This document shows, piece by piece, positions 16,835 through 26,290 of a stretch of DNA of 64,000 bases. The position numbers and the translations under genes are program-made. Below the pieces are notes generated by a model. That model saw only the letters and a program-made list of their open reading frames with translations. It was not told the origin of the DNA and did no database searches. The stretch covers positions 22,874-86,873 of the forward strand of contig CAZKSN010000004.1 in the NCBI GenBank assembly GCA_964555585.1, read 5' to 3'. The DNA comes from CAZKSN01 sp964555585 (lineage in GTDB: Bacteria > Bacillota_I > Bacilli_A > RF39 > UBA660). Numbering within the stretch: position 1 is the first letter of the stretch; every line of letters begins with the position of its first letter.

Positions 16835-17587
16835 TTACTTAAAGTCAAAAATTCTACATAAATTGTTAAAGCTGATTTCTATTATATCTTCATATTTTAT
16901 ATTTTTTATATCTGCTATTTTTTTAGCAACTTCAGCAATATATTTAGGTTCGTTTTTATATTTTCTAAATGGTTCAGGAGTTAAATATGGGGAATCTGTT
17001 TCTAAAACAATATATTCCAAACCAATATTTTTAATAACAGCTTTTAAATTATTTTTTTTAAAAGTGATTATTCCGCCAACACCAATAAGAAAACCCAATT
17101 TAATAAAATTATTAGCTTCGTTACAATTACCACTAAAACAATGAACTATACCTTTAACTTTATATTTTCTTAATAATTTATAAACATCCTTATTTGAATT
17201 TCTTGAATGAACAATAACCGGTAATTTATATTTTTCTGCCAATTTTAATTGGATTTTAAATAATTTTTTCTGTTTATATTTATTTTTATCATAAAAATAA
17301 TCTAAACCAATTTCACCTATTGCAATTATATTGTTATCAATAATTAATTTTTCCAATTCTATTATATCTTTTTTATTATATTTATTTACATTATGAGGAT
17401 GAATGCCTATAGAAGAATACAAAAAAGATTCATATCTCTTAGAAATATCAATAACTTCTTTTGCAGTCTCTATATTATCTGAACAATTTATTATTTTCTT
17501 TACACCATATTTTTTGGAATCCATTACTACATCTTTAATATCATCATAATTTTCCTTATAAATATGAGCATGTGAATCTACTAACAT
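16835..17587 (-). CDS. tatD: TatD family metal-dependent DNase
   Basis: TIM-barrel metal hydrolase of 250 residues with the metal site DSHAHIY at 4-10, IGEIGLDYF near 93-101, VHSR near 128 and ETDSPYLTPEPFR near 197. Family members show 3'-5' exonuclease or DNase activity; the cellular role in Firmicutes is unclear. AGGAG precedes the ATG and overlaps the stop of the small membrane protein upstream, so the two are translationally linked. Confidence 0.95.
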   Translation of the reverse strand: MLVDSHAHIYKENYDDIKDVVMDSKKYGVKKIINCSDNIETAKEVIDISKRYESFLYSSIGIHPHNVNKYNKKDIIELEKLIIDNNIIAIGEIGLDYFYDKNKYKQKKLFKIQLKLAEKYKLPVIVHSRNSNKDVYKLLRKYKVKGIVHCFSGNCNEANNFIKLGFLIGVGGIITFKKNNLKAVIKNIGLEYIVLETDSPYLTPEPFRKYKNEPKYIAEVAKKIADIKNIKYEDIIEISFNNLCRIFDFK

Positions 17588-17594
17588 AATACTC

Positions 17595-17780
17595 CTAAAT
17601 AAATTTTAGATACAATACTTTTATTATTAAAATATCAAAACCAATTATAAAAATATAATCATAAATATGCTTATAACTAAAACTAAATATAATAATAATG
17701 CTAACAATAATAACTAATATAACTCCTAATACAAACCACTTATTAAACTTTTGTTCAAAAACAGTTTTTATAGTTTTCAT
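17595..17780 (-). CDS. Small hydrophobic protein, two predicted membrane helices
   Basis: A 61-residue protein I do not recognise. It has a basic start (MKTIKTVFEQKFNK), a long hydrophobic stretch at about 16-35, and a second at about 41-56. It looks real because a sigma-A-type promoter lies just upstream, and its TAG stop overlaps the AGGAG ribosome site of tatD, a coupled arrangement. The ribosome site before its own ATG is weak (TGATGATAT). Confidence 0.55.
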   Translation of the reverse strand: MKTIKTVFEQKFNKWFVLGVILVIIVSIIIIFSFSYKHIYDYIFIIGFDILIIKVLYLKFI

Positions 17781-17794
17781 ATATCATCAAGCAC

Positions 17795-17823
17795 AATATA
17801 TCAATAAAATAAAATAATTTCAA
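17795..17823 (-). promoter_or_regulatory. Sigma-A-type promoter for the small membrane protein and tatD
   Basis: Reading leftward: TTGAAA (17823-17818), 17 bases, TATATT (17800-17795). It separates the tatD group from spoVT. Confidence 0.55.
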
Positions 17824-17864
17824 CAATTTAGACAAATATTTTTAATATTTGACATAATTTTACA

Positions 17865-18386
17865 TTAACCTTCAAAATTATTCTTTATTAAAGCTATGAT
17901 TATTTCAATCACTGTAATTAGTTTTTCATTAATCGCATCATTACTAGTACAAATAATGCATCCAATTGAATCAGTATTTACTACAATTGGCATAATCATA
18001 AAATAATTTACCATTAAGTAATCATTTGTTAACAATAATTTTCCTTTTTCTAAAATTACTTTTCTTTCATTTATAACATCTAAAATTTGTTTATTAATTT
18101 TTTCTTCAACTAAATGATTAAAACTTTCTTTGCTGGAATATATTATTTTTTCTTTATCTGTTAATATCAAATTGCAATTTATATATTTATCCAAAACTTT
18201 AATATATTTAATTGCAAATTCTTTAAGCGATAACAGTCTATAGTATTTCTTTAAGATAATACTTTCATTATCTACAAAAATTTCAACTTCCTCACCATCA
18301 CCTATATTTAAATTTCTTCTTATTTCTTTTGGAATAACAATTCTTCCAAGTTCATCTATTTTTCTAACAACTCCAGTAGGTTTCAT
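17865..18386 (-). CDS. spoVT: Stage V sporulation regulator SpoVT (AbrB-like)
   Basis: Forespore transcription factor of 173 residues. The N-terminal swapped-hairpin AbrB domain (KPTGVVRKIDELGRIVIPKE, cited to residue 21, then IRRNLNIGDGEEVEIFVD) is nearly textbook, and the C-terminal GAF-like domain covers about 56-173. In Bacillus it tunes sigma-G genes and lies beside mfd, as it does here. GAGGTG precedes the ATG. It is divergent from ppa, and a 60-base AT-rich gap follows its stop. Confidence 0.96.
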   Translation of the reverse strand: MKPTGVVRKIDELGRIVIPKEIRRNLNIGDGEEVEIFVDNESIILKKYYRLLSLKEFAIKYIKVLDKYINCNLILTDKEKIIYSSKESFNHLVEEKINKQILDVINERKVILEKGKLLLTNDYLMVNYFMIMPIVVNTDSIGCIICTSNDAINEKLITVIEIIIALIKNNFEG

Positions 18387-18439
18387 TTTTCACCTCTATT
18401 TTTAGTTTACTTAAGAAGACTATTATTATACTTTATTTA

Positions 18440-18468
18440 TTGACATTTTAATTTATTTTAAATATACT
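18440..18468 (+). promoter_or_regulatory. Sigma-A promoter of ppa
   Basis: TTGACA at 18440-18445, 17-base spacer, TATACT at 18463-18468. This is a near-consensus promoter 22 bases before the ATG. Confidence 0.8.
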
Positions 18469-18490
18469 CATTTTAGAAAGTGAGTAAAAG

Positions 18491-18973
18491 ATGATAGTTG
18501 AAAGTATAATAGAAATTCCAATGGGAACTAAAAATAAATTTGAAATTAATAAAAAAACCGGTAGAATTAAACTAGATAGAGTTTTATATTCTGCACTAAC
18601 GTATCCCGGAGAATATGGATTCATAGATAAAACATTGTCTGGAGATGGTGATCCTTTAGATATATTAATAATCAGTTCTTACCCTACTTTTCCTGGTTGT
18701 GTAGTTGATGCTAGAGTTATTGGATATTTAAAGGTTATAGATAACGGGCAGGAAGATGAAAAAATATTAGCAGTTGTGGATAAGGATCCGAGATTTGATG
18801 AAATAAAGACTTTAAAAAATATGCCTGAACATAAATTAGTGGAAATAAAAGACTTCTTTCAAAATTATAAAAATTTACAAAACATAACCGTAACTGTAGA
18901 TAAATTTTACGATATTGATGACGCGATAAAAATAATTGAACGTGATATGGAAAAATATAAAAAAATAAACTAA
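18491..18973 (+). CDS. ppa: Inorganic pyrophosphatase, family I
   Basis: Soluble enzyme splitting pyrophosphate to two phosphates, pulling DNA, RNA and protein synthesis forward. The family I signature DGDPLDILI at about 51-59 supplies the metal-binding aspartates, with YPGEYGFI before it and a second acidic cluster (DKDPRFDEIK) near 97. Length is 160 residues. Many Bacilli use the unrelated family II (DHH) enzyme, so a family I type here is a lineage trait. It is head-on to replication, and its last 4 bases overlap the end of mfd. Confidence 0.95.
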   Translation: MIVESIIEIPMGTKNKFEINKKTGRIKLDRVLYSALTYPGEYGFIDKTLSGDGDPLDILIISSYPTFPGCVVDARVIGYLKVIDNGQEDEKILAVVDKDPRFDEIKTLKNMPEHKLVEIKDFFQNYKNLQNITVTVDKFYDIDDAIKIIERDMEKYKKIN

Positions 18974-18990
18974 TTACTGTTTATTTTTTT
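18961..18990. terminator. Bidirectional terminator of ppa and mfd
   Basis: AAAAATAAAC (18961-18970) pairs with GTTTATTTTT (18979-18988), 10 bp, loop of 8, with T-runs on both strands. Both stop codons lie in the hairpin. Confidence 0.8.
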
Positions 18991-21900
18991 ATTTATATAT
19001 TTAATCAAATCTAACAGATAATATATATAGTGTTTTTTTAAATTACTTTTTGTTAATGAAATTAACAAATATTTATTCTTATATATAAATTTGAATTTAG
19101 AATTTATTTTAGAAGAATTAATAAACAAATCATCTATTACTAATTTTTTTATTACTTCATCATTTAAGCGTATACTACATTTTATTTTATTATTTTCAAA
19201 AACTGAAATATCATTTTTTTCAAGTATTTTTTCAAATAATGTTTGATACATATATAGTTCTATATTTTCATCTAATATTCCAAACCTATCCTTTATTTCT
19301 TTTTCTAGTTCAATAATACTTTCTTCATTTGAAATATTTTTAATTTTTTTATGCAAATCTATTATTATTTCATCATCAGAAGAATAATTCTGATCAATAT
19401 GTGTAGATATGTCATTTATTAAATTAGTATTTTCTTCAGCATCTTCCGCTATATTATTTATACCTTCATTAATTAATTCCAAATACATATCCATACCTAC
19501 TGAGTCAATAAATCCTGCTTGTTCCTTTCCTAGAATATCTCCAGCTCCTCTAATACTTAAGTCTCTTAAAGATATTTTATAGCCGCTTCCTAGCTCAGTA
19601 AATTCTTTAATTGCATCAAGTCTTTTTGCAGCTGCATCTGTTAAGATTTTTGATTTATTATACATTAAATATGCATAAGCAATTTTATCACTTCTTCCAA
19701 CTCTGCCTCTTATTTGATATAACTGACTTAATCCAAATTTATCAGAATCAATTATAATAATTGTATTTGCATTAGGTATATCTATTCCGTTTTCAATAAT
19801 AGTTGTACTTACCAACACATTAAATTCATTATTCATAAATTTTAATAAAATTTCTTGCATCTCGTCTTTATTGGTCTTTCCATGTACATATTTAATATCT
19901 GCTTCAGGAATTAATTGAGAATACTTATGACTTACTATATCTATATTTTCAATACGATTATATAAAATGAATACTTGCCCATTTCTATTTAGTTCTTTTA
20001 TTACTGCTTCTCTCAATAGCAATTCATTATAATTAATGACATATGTTTGCACAGGATATCTTTTTTTTGGAGGTGTATCTATCAAAGATAAATCTCTTAT
20101 TCCAACCAATGACATTTGAAGAGATCTTGGTATAGGAGTTGCCGAAACACCTAATACATGTACATTGCTTTTTATTTTTTTTAACTTTTCTTTCTGTTCA
20201 ACTCCAAATCTATGCTCTTCATCAATTACTAATAAAGCTAAATCTAAAAATTTTATATCATTGCTTAATAGTCTATGTGTACCAAAAATTACGTCTATTT
20301 TACCTTCATGCAATCTTGTAATAATACTTTTAACTTCTTTTTTAGTAGTATTTCTATTTATTAATTCTATGTTAACTGCAAAATTTTTAAATCTTTCTTT
20401 TGCTGAATAAAACTGTTGATACGATAAAATTGTTGTAGGACATAAATACATTACTTGTTTATTATTCATAACAGTTTTAAATATTGATCTGAATATAACC
20501 TCTGTTTTTCCATAACCCACGTCTCCACATAAAAGTCTATCCATAGGTTTTCCACTTTCTAAATCATTTTTAATTTCTCCTGTAGCTTTTAATTGATCTA
20601 GAGTTTCTTCATAGACAAACTCACTTTCAAAGATTTGCTGCATTTCATTATCTTTTTCAAATGGTTCTATTATTGCTGTTTGTCTATTTTTATATATTTT
20701 TATTAATTCATCGGTTATATTTTTTATTCTAGACTTTATTTTTATTTTTGTTTTTTTCCATTCTAAACTGTTTAGTTTATGTATAATAGGTTTTGTTCCT
20801 TCTTTTGAAGAATATTTATATAATTTATCAATATTTTCTACAGGCATATATAGTTTGTCATTTCCTTTATATTTAATTAATATATAATCTTTTTTTGTAT
20901 TACCTCTTAATATGGTTTTAATCCCCATATATACGCCTATACCATTGTTTTTATGAACTACATAATCTCCCACTTTTAATTTTTCAAGAGAATTAATTTT
21001 CTTTCCAAATTTATAATTACTATAATCATTAGAAAAAACAGACTTTTTTAAGTCATTTTCTGAATAATAAGAAATACTGTTATATTTAAAGCCTTTATTC
21101 AGATACTCTTCAATTATTTTAACTTTTACTTTTTCTTTTATTTTATTTATTAAGTTTTTATTTTTTGTTACCAATATAGGTTTTTTTTCTTTATTTATAT
21201 CTTCAATTAATTCATTAATATTTTCATTATATATTTTATTATCTTTTGAATTAAACACATAATCGTATTTTCCAACATTGTTTATTAAATCAATGTATAT
21301 CTTATTATTTAATTTACTTTCATTAAAGTCAAACCTAATATTGTTTTTCTCTTCATAGTAATCCATTTGAGCTTTAATATTTTTTTGTACCAGTTTTATT
21401 TGATTTATATCTTGAATTATTATATATGGATTGTTTAAATATTCTAAGATACTTGATTCATTACTATTGAAATCGTCAACAATCGGCTTAATTTCTACTT
21501 CATTTATATCTTCTGTTGATCTTTGAGTATTCTCATCAAAATATTTTATATTTTCTATTATATCTCCAAAAAATTCAATTCTTATCGGTTGCTTTGTATA
21601 TATTGGATATATATCAATTACAAACCCTCTGGTTGAATAATCTCCAACATTTGTTACTAAATAATCTTTTCTATATCCGATATTATCAATATTTTTTACT
21701 AATTCATTTCTATTTATTTTTTGATCTTTTTTTAATTTAATAGATTTATTTTTAAATGAAGAATAACTGGGAAGCTTCTTTAAAAAACTGTTTAAATGAC
21801 AAATTATAATTTTTTTATTATTATACTCAATATTATTTAAAAATTTTAATCTCATAAACAATAACTCAGGGGATGCCGCTATTGCTTTTTTAGTTAAATA

Positions 21901-22122
21901 ATCATCCTCAGGAAATATGTATAATTCATTAATATAGTTCTTTAAATTACTGTATATTTTTGAAGTTTCATTTAAATTTGAAGTTAATATTAACAAATCA
22001 TTTTTTAACATGCTAAAAATATATAATATCAATTGATAATATAATTCATTATTTGTAACAGATATTTTTAATTGTTCTTTTATTTTAAAATTAAATAAAT
22101 CTTTAAATATTGTAGTATTCAT
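18970..22122 (-). CDS. mfd: Transcription-repair coupling factor Mfd
   Basis: Large ATP-driven translocase (1050 residues) that removes RNA polymerase stalled at DNA damage and recruits UvrA. Visible parts in order: UvrB-like N-terminal region, RNA-polymerase-interaction region around VGDYVVHKNNGIGVYMGI, then the RecG-like motor with Walker A GDVGYGKTE, DEEH box (VIDEEHRFGV), SATPIPRS and QIRGRVGRS, and a C-terminal TRCF domain. It lies between pth and spoVT as in Bacillus. The N-terminal part is somewhat shorter than the usual 1150-1180 residues. Confidence 0.97.
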   Translation of the reverse strand: MNTTIFKDLFNFKIKEQLKISVTNNELYYQLILYIFSMLKNDLLILTSNLNETSKIYSNLKNYINELYIFPEDDYLTKKAIAASPELLFMRLKFLNNIEYNNKKIIICHLNSFLKKLPSYSSFKNKSIKLKKDQKINRNELVKNIDNIGYRKDYLVTNVGDYSTRGFVIDIYPIYTKQPIRIEFFGDIIENIKYFDENTQRSTEDINEVEIKPIVDDFNSNESSILEYLNNPYIIIQDINQIKLVQKNIKAQMDYYEEKNNIRFDFNESKLNNKIYIDLINNVGKYDYVFNSKDNKIYNENINELIEDINKEKKPILVTKNKNLINKIKEKVKVKIIEEYLNKGFKYNSISYYSENDLKKSVFSNDYSNYKFGKKINSLEKLKVGDYVVHKNNGIGVYMGIKTILRGNTKKDYILIKYKGNDKLYMPVENIDKLYKYSSKEGTKPIIHKLNSLEWKKTKIKIKSRIKNITDELIKIYKNRQTAIIEPFEKDNEMQQIFESEFVYEETLDQLKATGEIKNDLESGKPMDRLLCGDVGYGKTEVIFRSIFKTVMNNKQVMYLCPTTILSYQQFYSAKERFKNFAVNIELINRNTTKKEVKSIITRLHEGKIDVIFGTHRLLSNDIKFLDLALLVIDEEHRFGVEQKEKLKKIKSNVHVLGVSATPIPRSLQMSLVGIRDLSLIDTPPKKRYPVQTYVINYNELLLREAVIKELNRNGQVFILYNRIENIDIVSHKYSQLIPEADIKYVHGKTNKDEMQEILLKFMNNEFNVLVSTTIIENGIDIPNANTIIIIDSDKFGLSQLYQIRGRVGRSDKIAYAYLMYNKSKILTDAAAKRLDAIKEFTELGSGYKISLRDLSIRGAGDILGKEQAGFIDSVGMDMYLELINEGINNIAEDAEENTNLINDISTHIDQNYSSDDEIIIDLHKKIKNISNEESIIELEKEIKDRFGILDENIELYMYQTLFEKILEKNDISVFENNKIKCSIRLNDEVIKKLVIDDLFINSSKINSKFKFIYKNKYLLISLTKSNLKKHYIYYLLDLIKYINKKINSN

Positions 22123-22131
22123 TTCTCTCCG

Positions 22132-22683
22132 TTATTTATTATATTTATTCATTAAATTTTCAAAACTTAAATTTACAAAATCAATAATAATTTCATTAAT
22201 TTGCATTACTACTTCTTTTACTACGCCTAATTCTTTTTTAGTAAATTTACCTAATACATAACTAATCAAATTTACATTCTTATTTGAAATTCCCACTCTA
22301 ATTCTTTTAAAATTAGAAGTATTTAAATTTTCTATTATATTTTTAATTCCATTATGTCCACCTGAACTTCCATCCGGTTTTATTTTTATTTTTCCAAGTT
22401 CAAAATCTTTATCATCATAAATAACCAATATATCATTAATATCTATTTTAAAATACTCAATATACTTTTTTATAACGATTCCTGATAAATTCATATATTT
22501 TTGAGGTTTTAAAAAAATTATATCTTCATTATTTATTTTATCTTTTGTATATAAACCTTTAAATTTACTTATAAAAGATAAATTATTTTTTTCACAATGT
22601 GAATCAATAGCCATAAAGCCAATGTTATGTCTAGTGTTAATATATTCTTTTCCAGGATTACCAAGTCCGACTATTAATTTCAT
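22132..22683 (-). CDS. pth: Peptidyl-tRNA hydrolase
   Basis: Releases peptides from dropped-off peptidyl-tRNA. GLGNPGKEYINTRHNIGF at about 5-22 carries the catalytic His in the TRHNIGF motif, and GGHNGIKNI near 113 is also typical. Length is 183 residues. It is followed by mfd after a 9-base gap, as in Bacillus. Upstream lie about 110 bases that hold a Noc-binding palindrome. Confidence 0.97.
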   Translation of the reverse strand: MKLIVGLGNPGKEYINTRHNIGFMAIDSHCEKNNLSFISKFKGLYTKDKINNEDIIFLKPQKYMNLSGIVIKKYIEYFKIDINDILVIYDDKDFELGKIKIKPDGSSGGHNGIKNIIENLNTSNFKRIRVGISNKNVNLISYVLGKFTKKELGVVKEVVMQINEIIIDFVNLSFENLMNKYNK

Positions 22684-22768
22684 ATTATATCCCTCTTTTT
22701 ATATTATAACATTTATTTTTTTATATAATATCTTTTTTACTTCATTTTACAATTTCTTAATAATAAAA

Positions 22769-22790
22769 AATTATTTCCCGGGAAATAATT
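22769..22790. promoter_or_regulatory. Noc-binding site (NBS) palindrome, also a likely trmN6 terminator
   Basis: The core ATTTCCCGGGAAAT (22773-22786) is identical to the published Noc binding sequence, and the palindrome extends four more bases on each side (AATT at both ends), 22 bp in all. The same 22 bp occurs at 28561-28582. On the minus strand it follows the trmN6 stop by 3 bases and runs into six T, so it could also end that transcript. Confidence 0.85.
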
Positions 22791-22793
22791 TTA

Positions 22794-23528
22794 TCATTTT
22801 AATAGTATATCATTTATTTCTGAAGTATAACTTCCATCTGCTTTATGCACAATTAAAGGTTTCAAAATTTTTATTCCAATATTTCCATTTTTTATTCCTT
22901 TAATCAAAAATAAATTTGATTCTTGCTCCATTTTTGGATATATAAACTGTAAAATTTTTGGTTCAATTTTATATTTGTTCATTAAAGACAATACTTCAAA
23001 TAACCTTTCTGTTCTTTGAATTAAATAAAAAGCACCTTTATTTTTAATAATTTTACTAGATTCTGATATTATATCCTCTAAATTTATTAATATTTCATGC
23101 CTTGCATTTGTTTTAATCTGATTTATATTATATTTACTTTCATTGTATTTTTTAAAATATGGAGGATTTGATATTATAATATCAAAATAATCACTTTTAA
23201 ATAGCTTATTTAAATTTTTAATATCATCGTTTATAATTTTTATCTGATCATTTAAATTATTTAAAGATATTGATTCAACTGCTAAATCATATATTTCTTT
23301 TTGTATTTCAATACCAATAATTTCATTTTTTGTTTTTGTAGACAATATTATTGGAATTGGTGCATTTCCACATCCTAAGTCTATAATTTTATAATCTTTA
23401 TTATTTATTTCAACAAAATTTGCTAATATAATTGAATCTAAACTAAATCTAAAATATTCATTACACTGCACTATTTTTAAATTTTTATATCCAACTAAAT
23501 CATTTATTACATTTTCCACAAGTTTCAC
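22794..23528 (-). CDS. trmN6: tRNA1(Val) adenine-37 N6-methyltransferase-like (TrmN6/YabB)
   Basis: SAM-dependent methyltransferase of 244 residues with motif I IIDLGCGNAPIPI at about 47-59 and the catalytic NPPYFKK at about 123-129, typical of N6-adenine enzymes. The YabB/TrmN6 group is usually annotated as acting on A37 of tRNA-Val; the exact target here is inferred. The gene overlaps ricT by 29 bases, matching the Bacillus ricT-yabA-yabB neighbourhood without yabA. Confidence 0.9.
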   Translation of the reverse strand: MKLVENVINDLVGYKNLKIVQCNEYFRFSLDSIILANFVEINNKDYKIIDLGCGNAPIPIILSTKTKNEIIGIEIQKEIYDLAVESISLNNLNDQIKIINDDIKNLNKLFKSDYFDIIISNPPYFKKYNESKYNINQIKTNARHEILINLEDIISESSKIIKNKGAFYLIQRTERLFEVLSLMNKYKIEPKILQFIYPKMEQESNLFLIKGIKNGNIGIKILKPLIVHKADGSYTSEINDILLK

Positions 23529-24315
23529 ACTTATTTTTCAATTTTATTTCTATTTTCTCATTCTCTTCAGTTTTTATTACATATTTTCTATTCAAAATAT
23601 CAACTGATATTACATTACCTTCTCCATTATCAGTTTTTACATATTCACCAACTTCAGGCATATCTTTTTTATTCTCTGTATAAATATTATCTTCATATAT
23701 TAAACAACATAATAATCTTCCACAAAGTCCGTTTATTTTTGATGGATTCAATGCTAAATTTTGATTTTTTGCCATAGAAATGCTTACTGTATCTAAATCA
23801 TTTAAAAATGATGAACAACATAACTGCCTTCCACAAGGTCCTAAGCCTGAAACATTTTTTGCCTTATCCCTAACACCTATTTGTCTAAGTTCTATTCTGG
23901 TTTTATAAATACTTGCCAACTGTTTTGCCAATTCTCTGAAATCCACTCTATTTTCTGATAAAAAATAAAATAATAACTGATTTCTATCAAAAGTATAATA
24001 TACTTCAGTAAATCTCATATCAAGATTTAATTCTTTTGCAATTTTTGTAGCTTTAGAATATGCACCCTGAGCATCCTCTATATTTTTTTGATGTTGTATT
24101 GTATCATCTTTTGAAGCAATTCTTATTACACTGAACATATTACTATTTATAGAATTATTTGATACTTCTTTCAATTCAGTAACTACTTTTCCATATTGTA
24201 AGCCTCTCTCAGTTTCTACAATAACATTGTCTCCATTTTCTAATTCTATTTTAGAAACATTAAAATAATGAATTTTTCCATTTTCTTTAAATTCTATTCC
24301 TATAATATTTAACAT
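23500..24315 (-). CDS. ricT: PSP1-domain protein RicT (YaaT)
   Basis: Member of the Ric (Y) complex that binds 4Fe-4S clusters, works with RNase Y in mRNA maturation, and affects sporulation, competence and biofilm. The PSP1 core with GPCGRQLCCSSFL and NGLCGRLLCCLIYE carries the conserved cysteines; a CETCGKCNK tail adds two further pairs. Length is 271 residues from the ATG at 24315; the GTG nine bases upstream lies inside the GGAAGGTG ribosome site. RicA and RicF are not in the window. It lies directly after holB as in Bacillus. Confidence 0.95.
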   Translation of the reverse strand: MLNIIGIEFKENGKIHYFNVSKIELENGDNVIVETERGLQYGKVVTELKEVSNNSINSNMFSVIRIASKDDTIQHQKNIEDAQGAYSKATKIAKELNLDMRFTEVYYTFDRNQLLFYFLSENRVDFRELAKQLASIYKTRIELRQIGVRDKAKNVSGLGPCGRQLCCSSFLNDLDTVSISMAKNQNLALNPSKINGLCGRLLCCLIYEDNIYTENKKDMPEVGEYVKTDNGEGNVISVDILNRKYVIKTEENEKIEIKLKNKCETCGKCNK

Positions 24316-24317
24316 TT

Positions 24318-25142
24318 TTAACACCTTCCAAATTCAATTATTATTTTATCCAATAATAAATTTGTATTTACATTATAATTAATTTTATCTATTACTGAAT
24401 TAAGAATCATAATTTTTTCTGTAATACTTTTTATTTCATTCTTTTCCACAATATTATCAATTAATTCAATATCATTTACAAAATATTCTATATCTTTATT
24501 TAAAATTTTATTTAAACAATCTATATAGAAATATATTACTACATTTAATATATTTAATAAACTATTTTTATCAATATTTTTATTTATAATTTTGTCAATT
24601 TTAGTAATTGCTTTAAATTTTAAGTTTTCAATAATTTTAATTAAATCTATAATTAATGATAATTCCTCTTCACTTGTATTTTGATAAATGTTTTCTACTT
24701 TTATATTACTTGCTAAAAATAATACTTGGCATCTTGATTTAACAGTACTAATGACTTTATTAATATTACTTGTTATTAAAAATGCATATATATCTCTTTC
24801 AGGTTCTTCTAATATTTTCAATAAACTATTGGCTGCTTGCGAATTTAACTTTTCACATTCATTAATAATATAAACTTTTTTATTATAAGTTTGTGAAGTG
24901 GTTTTTAATTGTTCTTGTAATTCTTTTATTTGATCTTTCGTAATAAGGATCCCGATTGGATTTACTATGTATATATCAGGACATGATACTAATTCAATTT
25001 CATCATTTAATATATATGAGGAAATAATATTATTTAAAGATTCTTGAATAGTTTCAAAAGTTTCATTTCCAATCAAAAAAGCATGTCCAACTTGATTGAA
25101 CCTTTTCATATTTTCAAAATATGTTTCTAATCTACTATTCAT
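24318..25142 (-). CDS. holB: DNA polymerase III subunit delta'
   Basis: Clamp-loader subunit of 274 residues. The AAA+ fold is recognisable from NSQAANSLLKILEEPERD at about 94-111, and the Walker A motif is degenerate (the region reads HAFLIGNETFE), as expected for delta', which does not bind ATP. It works with DnaX (26291) and delta to load the beta clamp (dnaN). It sits between bofA and ricT in the order found in Bacilli. Confidence 0.93.
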   Translation of the reverse strand: MNSRLETYFENMKRFNQVGHAFLIGNETFETIQESLNNIISSYILNDEIELVSCPDIYIVNPIGILITKDQIKELQEQLKTTSQTYNKKVYIINECEKLNSQAANSLLKILEEPERDIYAFLITSNINKVISTVKSRCQVLFLASNIKVENIYQNTSEEELSLIIDLIKIIENLKFKAITKIDKIINKNIDKNSLLNILNVVIYFYIDCLNKILNKDIEYFVNDIELIDNIVEKNEIKSITEKIMILNSVIDKINYNVNTNLLLDKIIIEFGRC

Positions 25143-25154
25143 CTTTAACTCCTG

Positions 25155-25337
25155 TTAAATAATTTTATATAAAATTATTAATCCTATCACTGAAGGAAGT
25201 CCTAAAATACTTACAATAACAATTGATGATGTATTTATTGGAATTATCATACCAATTTTACCTAGGATAAGATTTATTGTATACAGCATAAATAAAGCTA
25301 GTACTATTTTTTTAATAACATAAAATATTTTTTTCAT
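25155..25337 (-). CDS. bofA: Pro-sigma-K processing inhibitor BofA family protein
   Basis: A 60-residue membrane protein with two hydrophobic segments (about 6-24 and 38-58). The central IPINTSSIVIVSILGLPSV stretch matches BofA proteins (IPIN then GILGIPG in Bacillus). BofA holds the SpoIVFB protease inactive in the mother-cell membrane until the forespore signals. Location after recR is the same as in Bacillus. This implies a sigma-K checkpoint in this organism (inference). Confidence 0.85.
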   Translation of the reverse strand: MKKIFYVIKKIVLALFMLYTINLILGKIGMIIPINTSSIVIVSILGLPSVIGLIILYKII

Positions 25338-25375
25338 TTTTCTCCTTAATAAATTTTATTAAGGACTTGTACATT

Positions 25376-25975
25376 TTATGATATTTCTTTTCTATCTTCT
25401 AATGCTTTCATCACCATCATAGGATCTAGATATTCTATTTCTGATCCTGCTGGAATTCCGTATGATAATCTAGATATTCTTTTATTTTTATTTTTTAATA
25501 ATTTTTGAATATATAATGAAGTGGTTTCTCCTTCTATTGAAGGATTTATTGCAATAATGATCTCCTTTACTTCATCTGTTAATCTTTTATTCAATAAACT
25601 ATCTAAATTTATATCTTCAGGATTTATTCCATCTATTGGTGAAATCAGCCCATTTAATACGTGATACTTTCCTCTGAAATTTCCAGTTTTTTCAAACATA
25701 AATACACTTTTTGAATGTTCAACTATACATAATACACTGCCATCTCTGTTTTTATCCGAACATATGTCACATATTTCTTTATCTGTATAATGTCCACATA
25801 TTTCACATTTTTTAATATTTTTTTTAAAATTTACTAAATTCTTAGCAAAATTATTAATTTCACATTCATCTAGACTATCAATTGCATAAATAAACCTTTC
25901 TGCAGATTTTTCTCCAATCCCAGGCAATATTTTAAAACTTTCTATTAATTGTAAAAAATCTTTTGGATAAATCAT
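25376..25975 (-). CDS. recR: Recombination mediator RecR
   Basis: Ring-forming recombination protein acting with RecO and RecF at gaps. The helix-hairpin-helix LPGIGEKSAERF is at about 17-28, the four-cysteine zinc finger CEICG...CDIC at about 57-72, and the Toprim domain (VEHSKSVFMFE) follows. Length is 199 residues. It follows ybaB by 3 bases in the conserved dnaX-ybaB-recR group. Confidence 0.97.
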   Translation of the reverse strand: MIYPKDFLQLIESFKILPGIGEKSAERFIYAIDSLDECEINNFAKNLVNFKKNIKKCEICGHYTDKEICDICSDKNRDGSVLCIVEHSKSVFMFEKTGNFRGKYHVLNGLISPIDGINPEDINLDSLLNKRLTDEVKEIIIAINPSIEGETTSLYIQKLLKNKNKRISRLSYGIPAGSEIEYLDPMMVMKALEDRKEIS

Positions 25976-25978
25976 GTT

Positions 25979-26272
25979 TTAAAATATTCCTCCCATACCG
26001 CCGGTATACTTCCCTAGTTTTTCTTGTTTAGCTTTATTTAGATTCCCTAAAGCATCATTTACCGCCAATAAAATCATATCTTCTAGCATTTCAATTTCAT
26101 TTACTGCTTCTTTATCTGAAATGGAAATTTTTGTAACAACGTTTTTACCGCTCATTTCAACCTTTACAATTCCATTTTCTCCATAAAATATTGAATTTTC
26201 TATTTCCTTATTTATTCTTTCCATGTCCCCTTGTATTTTTTTTGCCTGAGCCATTAAATTTTGCATATTCAT
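25979..26272 (-). CDS. ybaB: YbaB/EbfC nucleoid-associated protein
   Basis: A 97-residue DNA-binding dimer of the YbaB/EbfC family. MNMQNLMAQAKKIQGDMERI at the start, the VEMSGKNVVTKISIS core and LEDMILLAVNDAL all match. The C-terminal GKYTGGMGGIF glycine tail is typical. It lies between dnaX and recR in a conserved three-gene operon. Confidence 0.96.
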   Translation of the reverse strand: MNMQNLMAQAKKIQGDMERINKEIENSIFYGENGIVKVEMSGKNVVTKISISDKEAVNEIEMLEDMILLAVNDALGNLNKAKQEKLGKYTGGMGGIF

Positions 26273-26290
26273 AATATAATTTTCCTTTCT

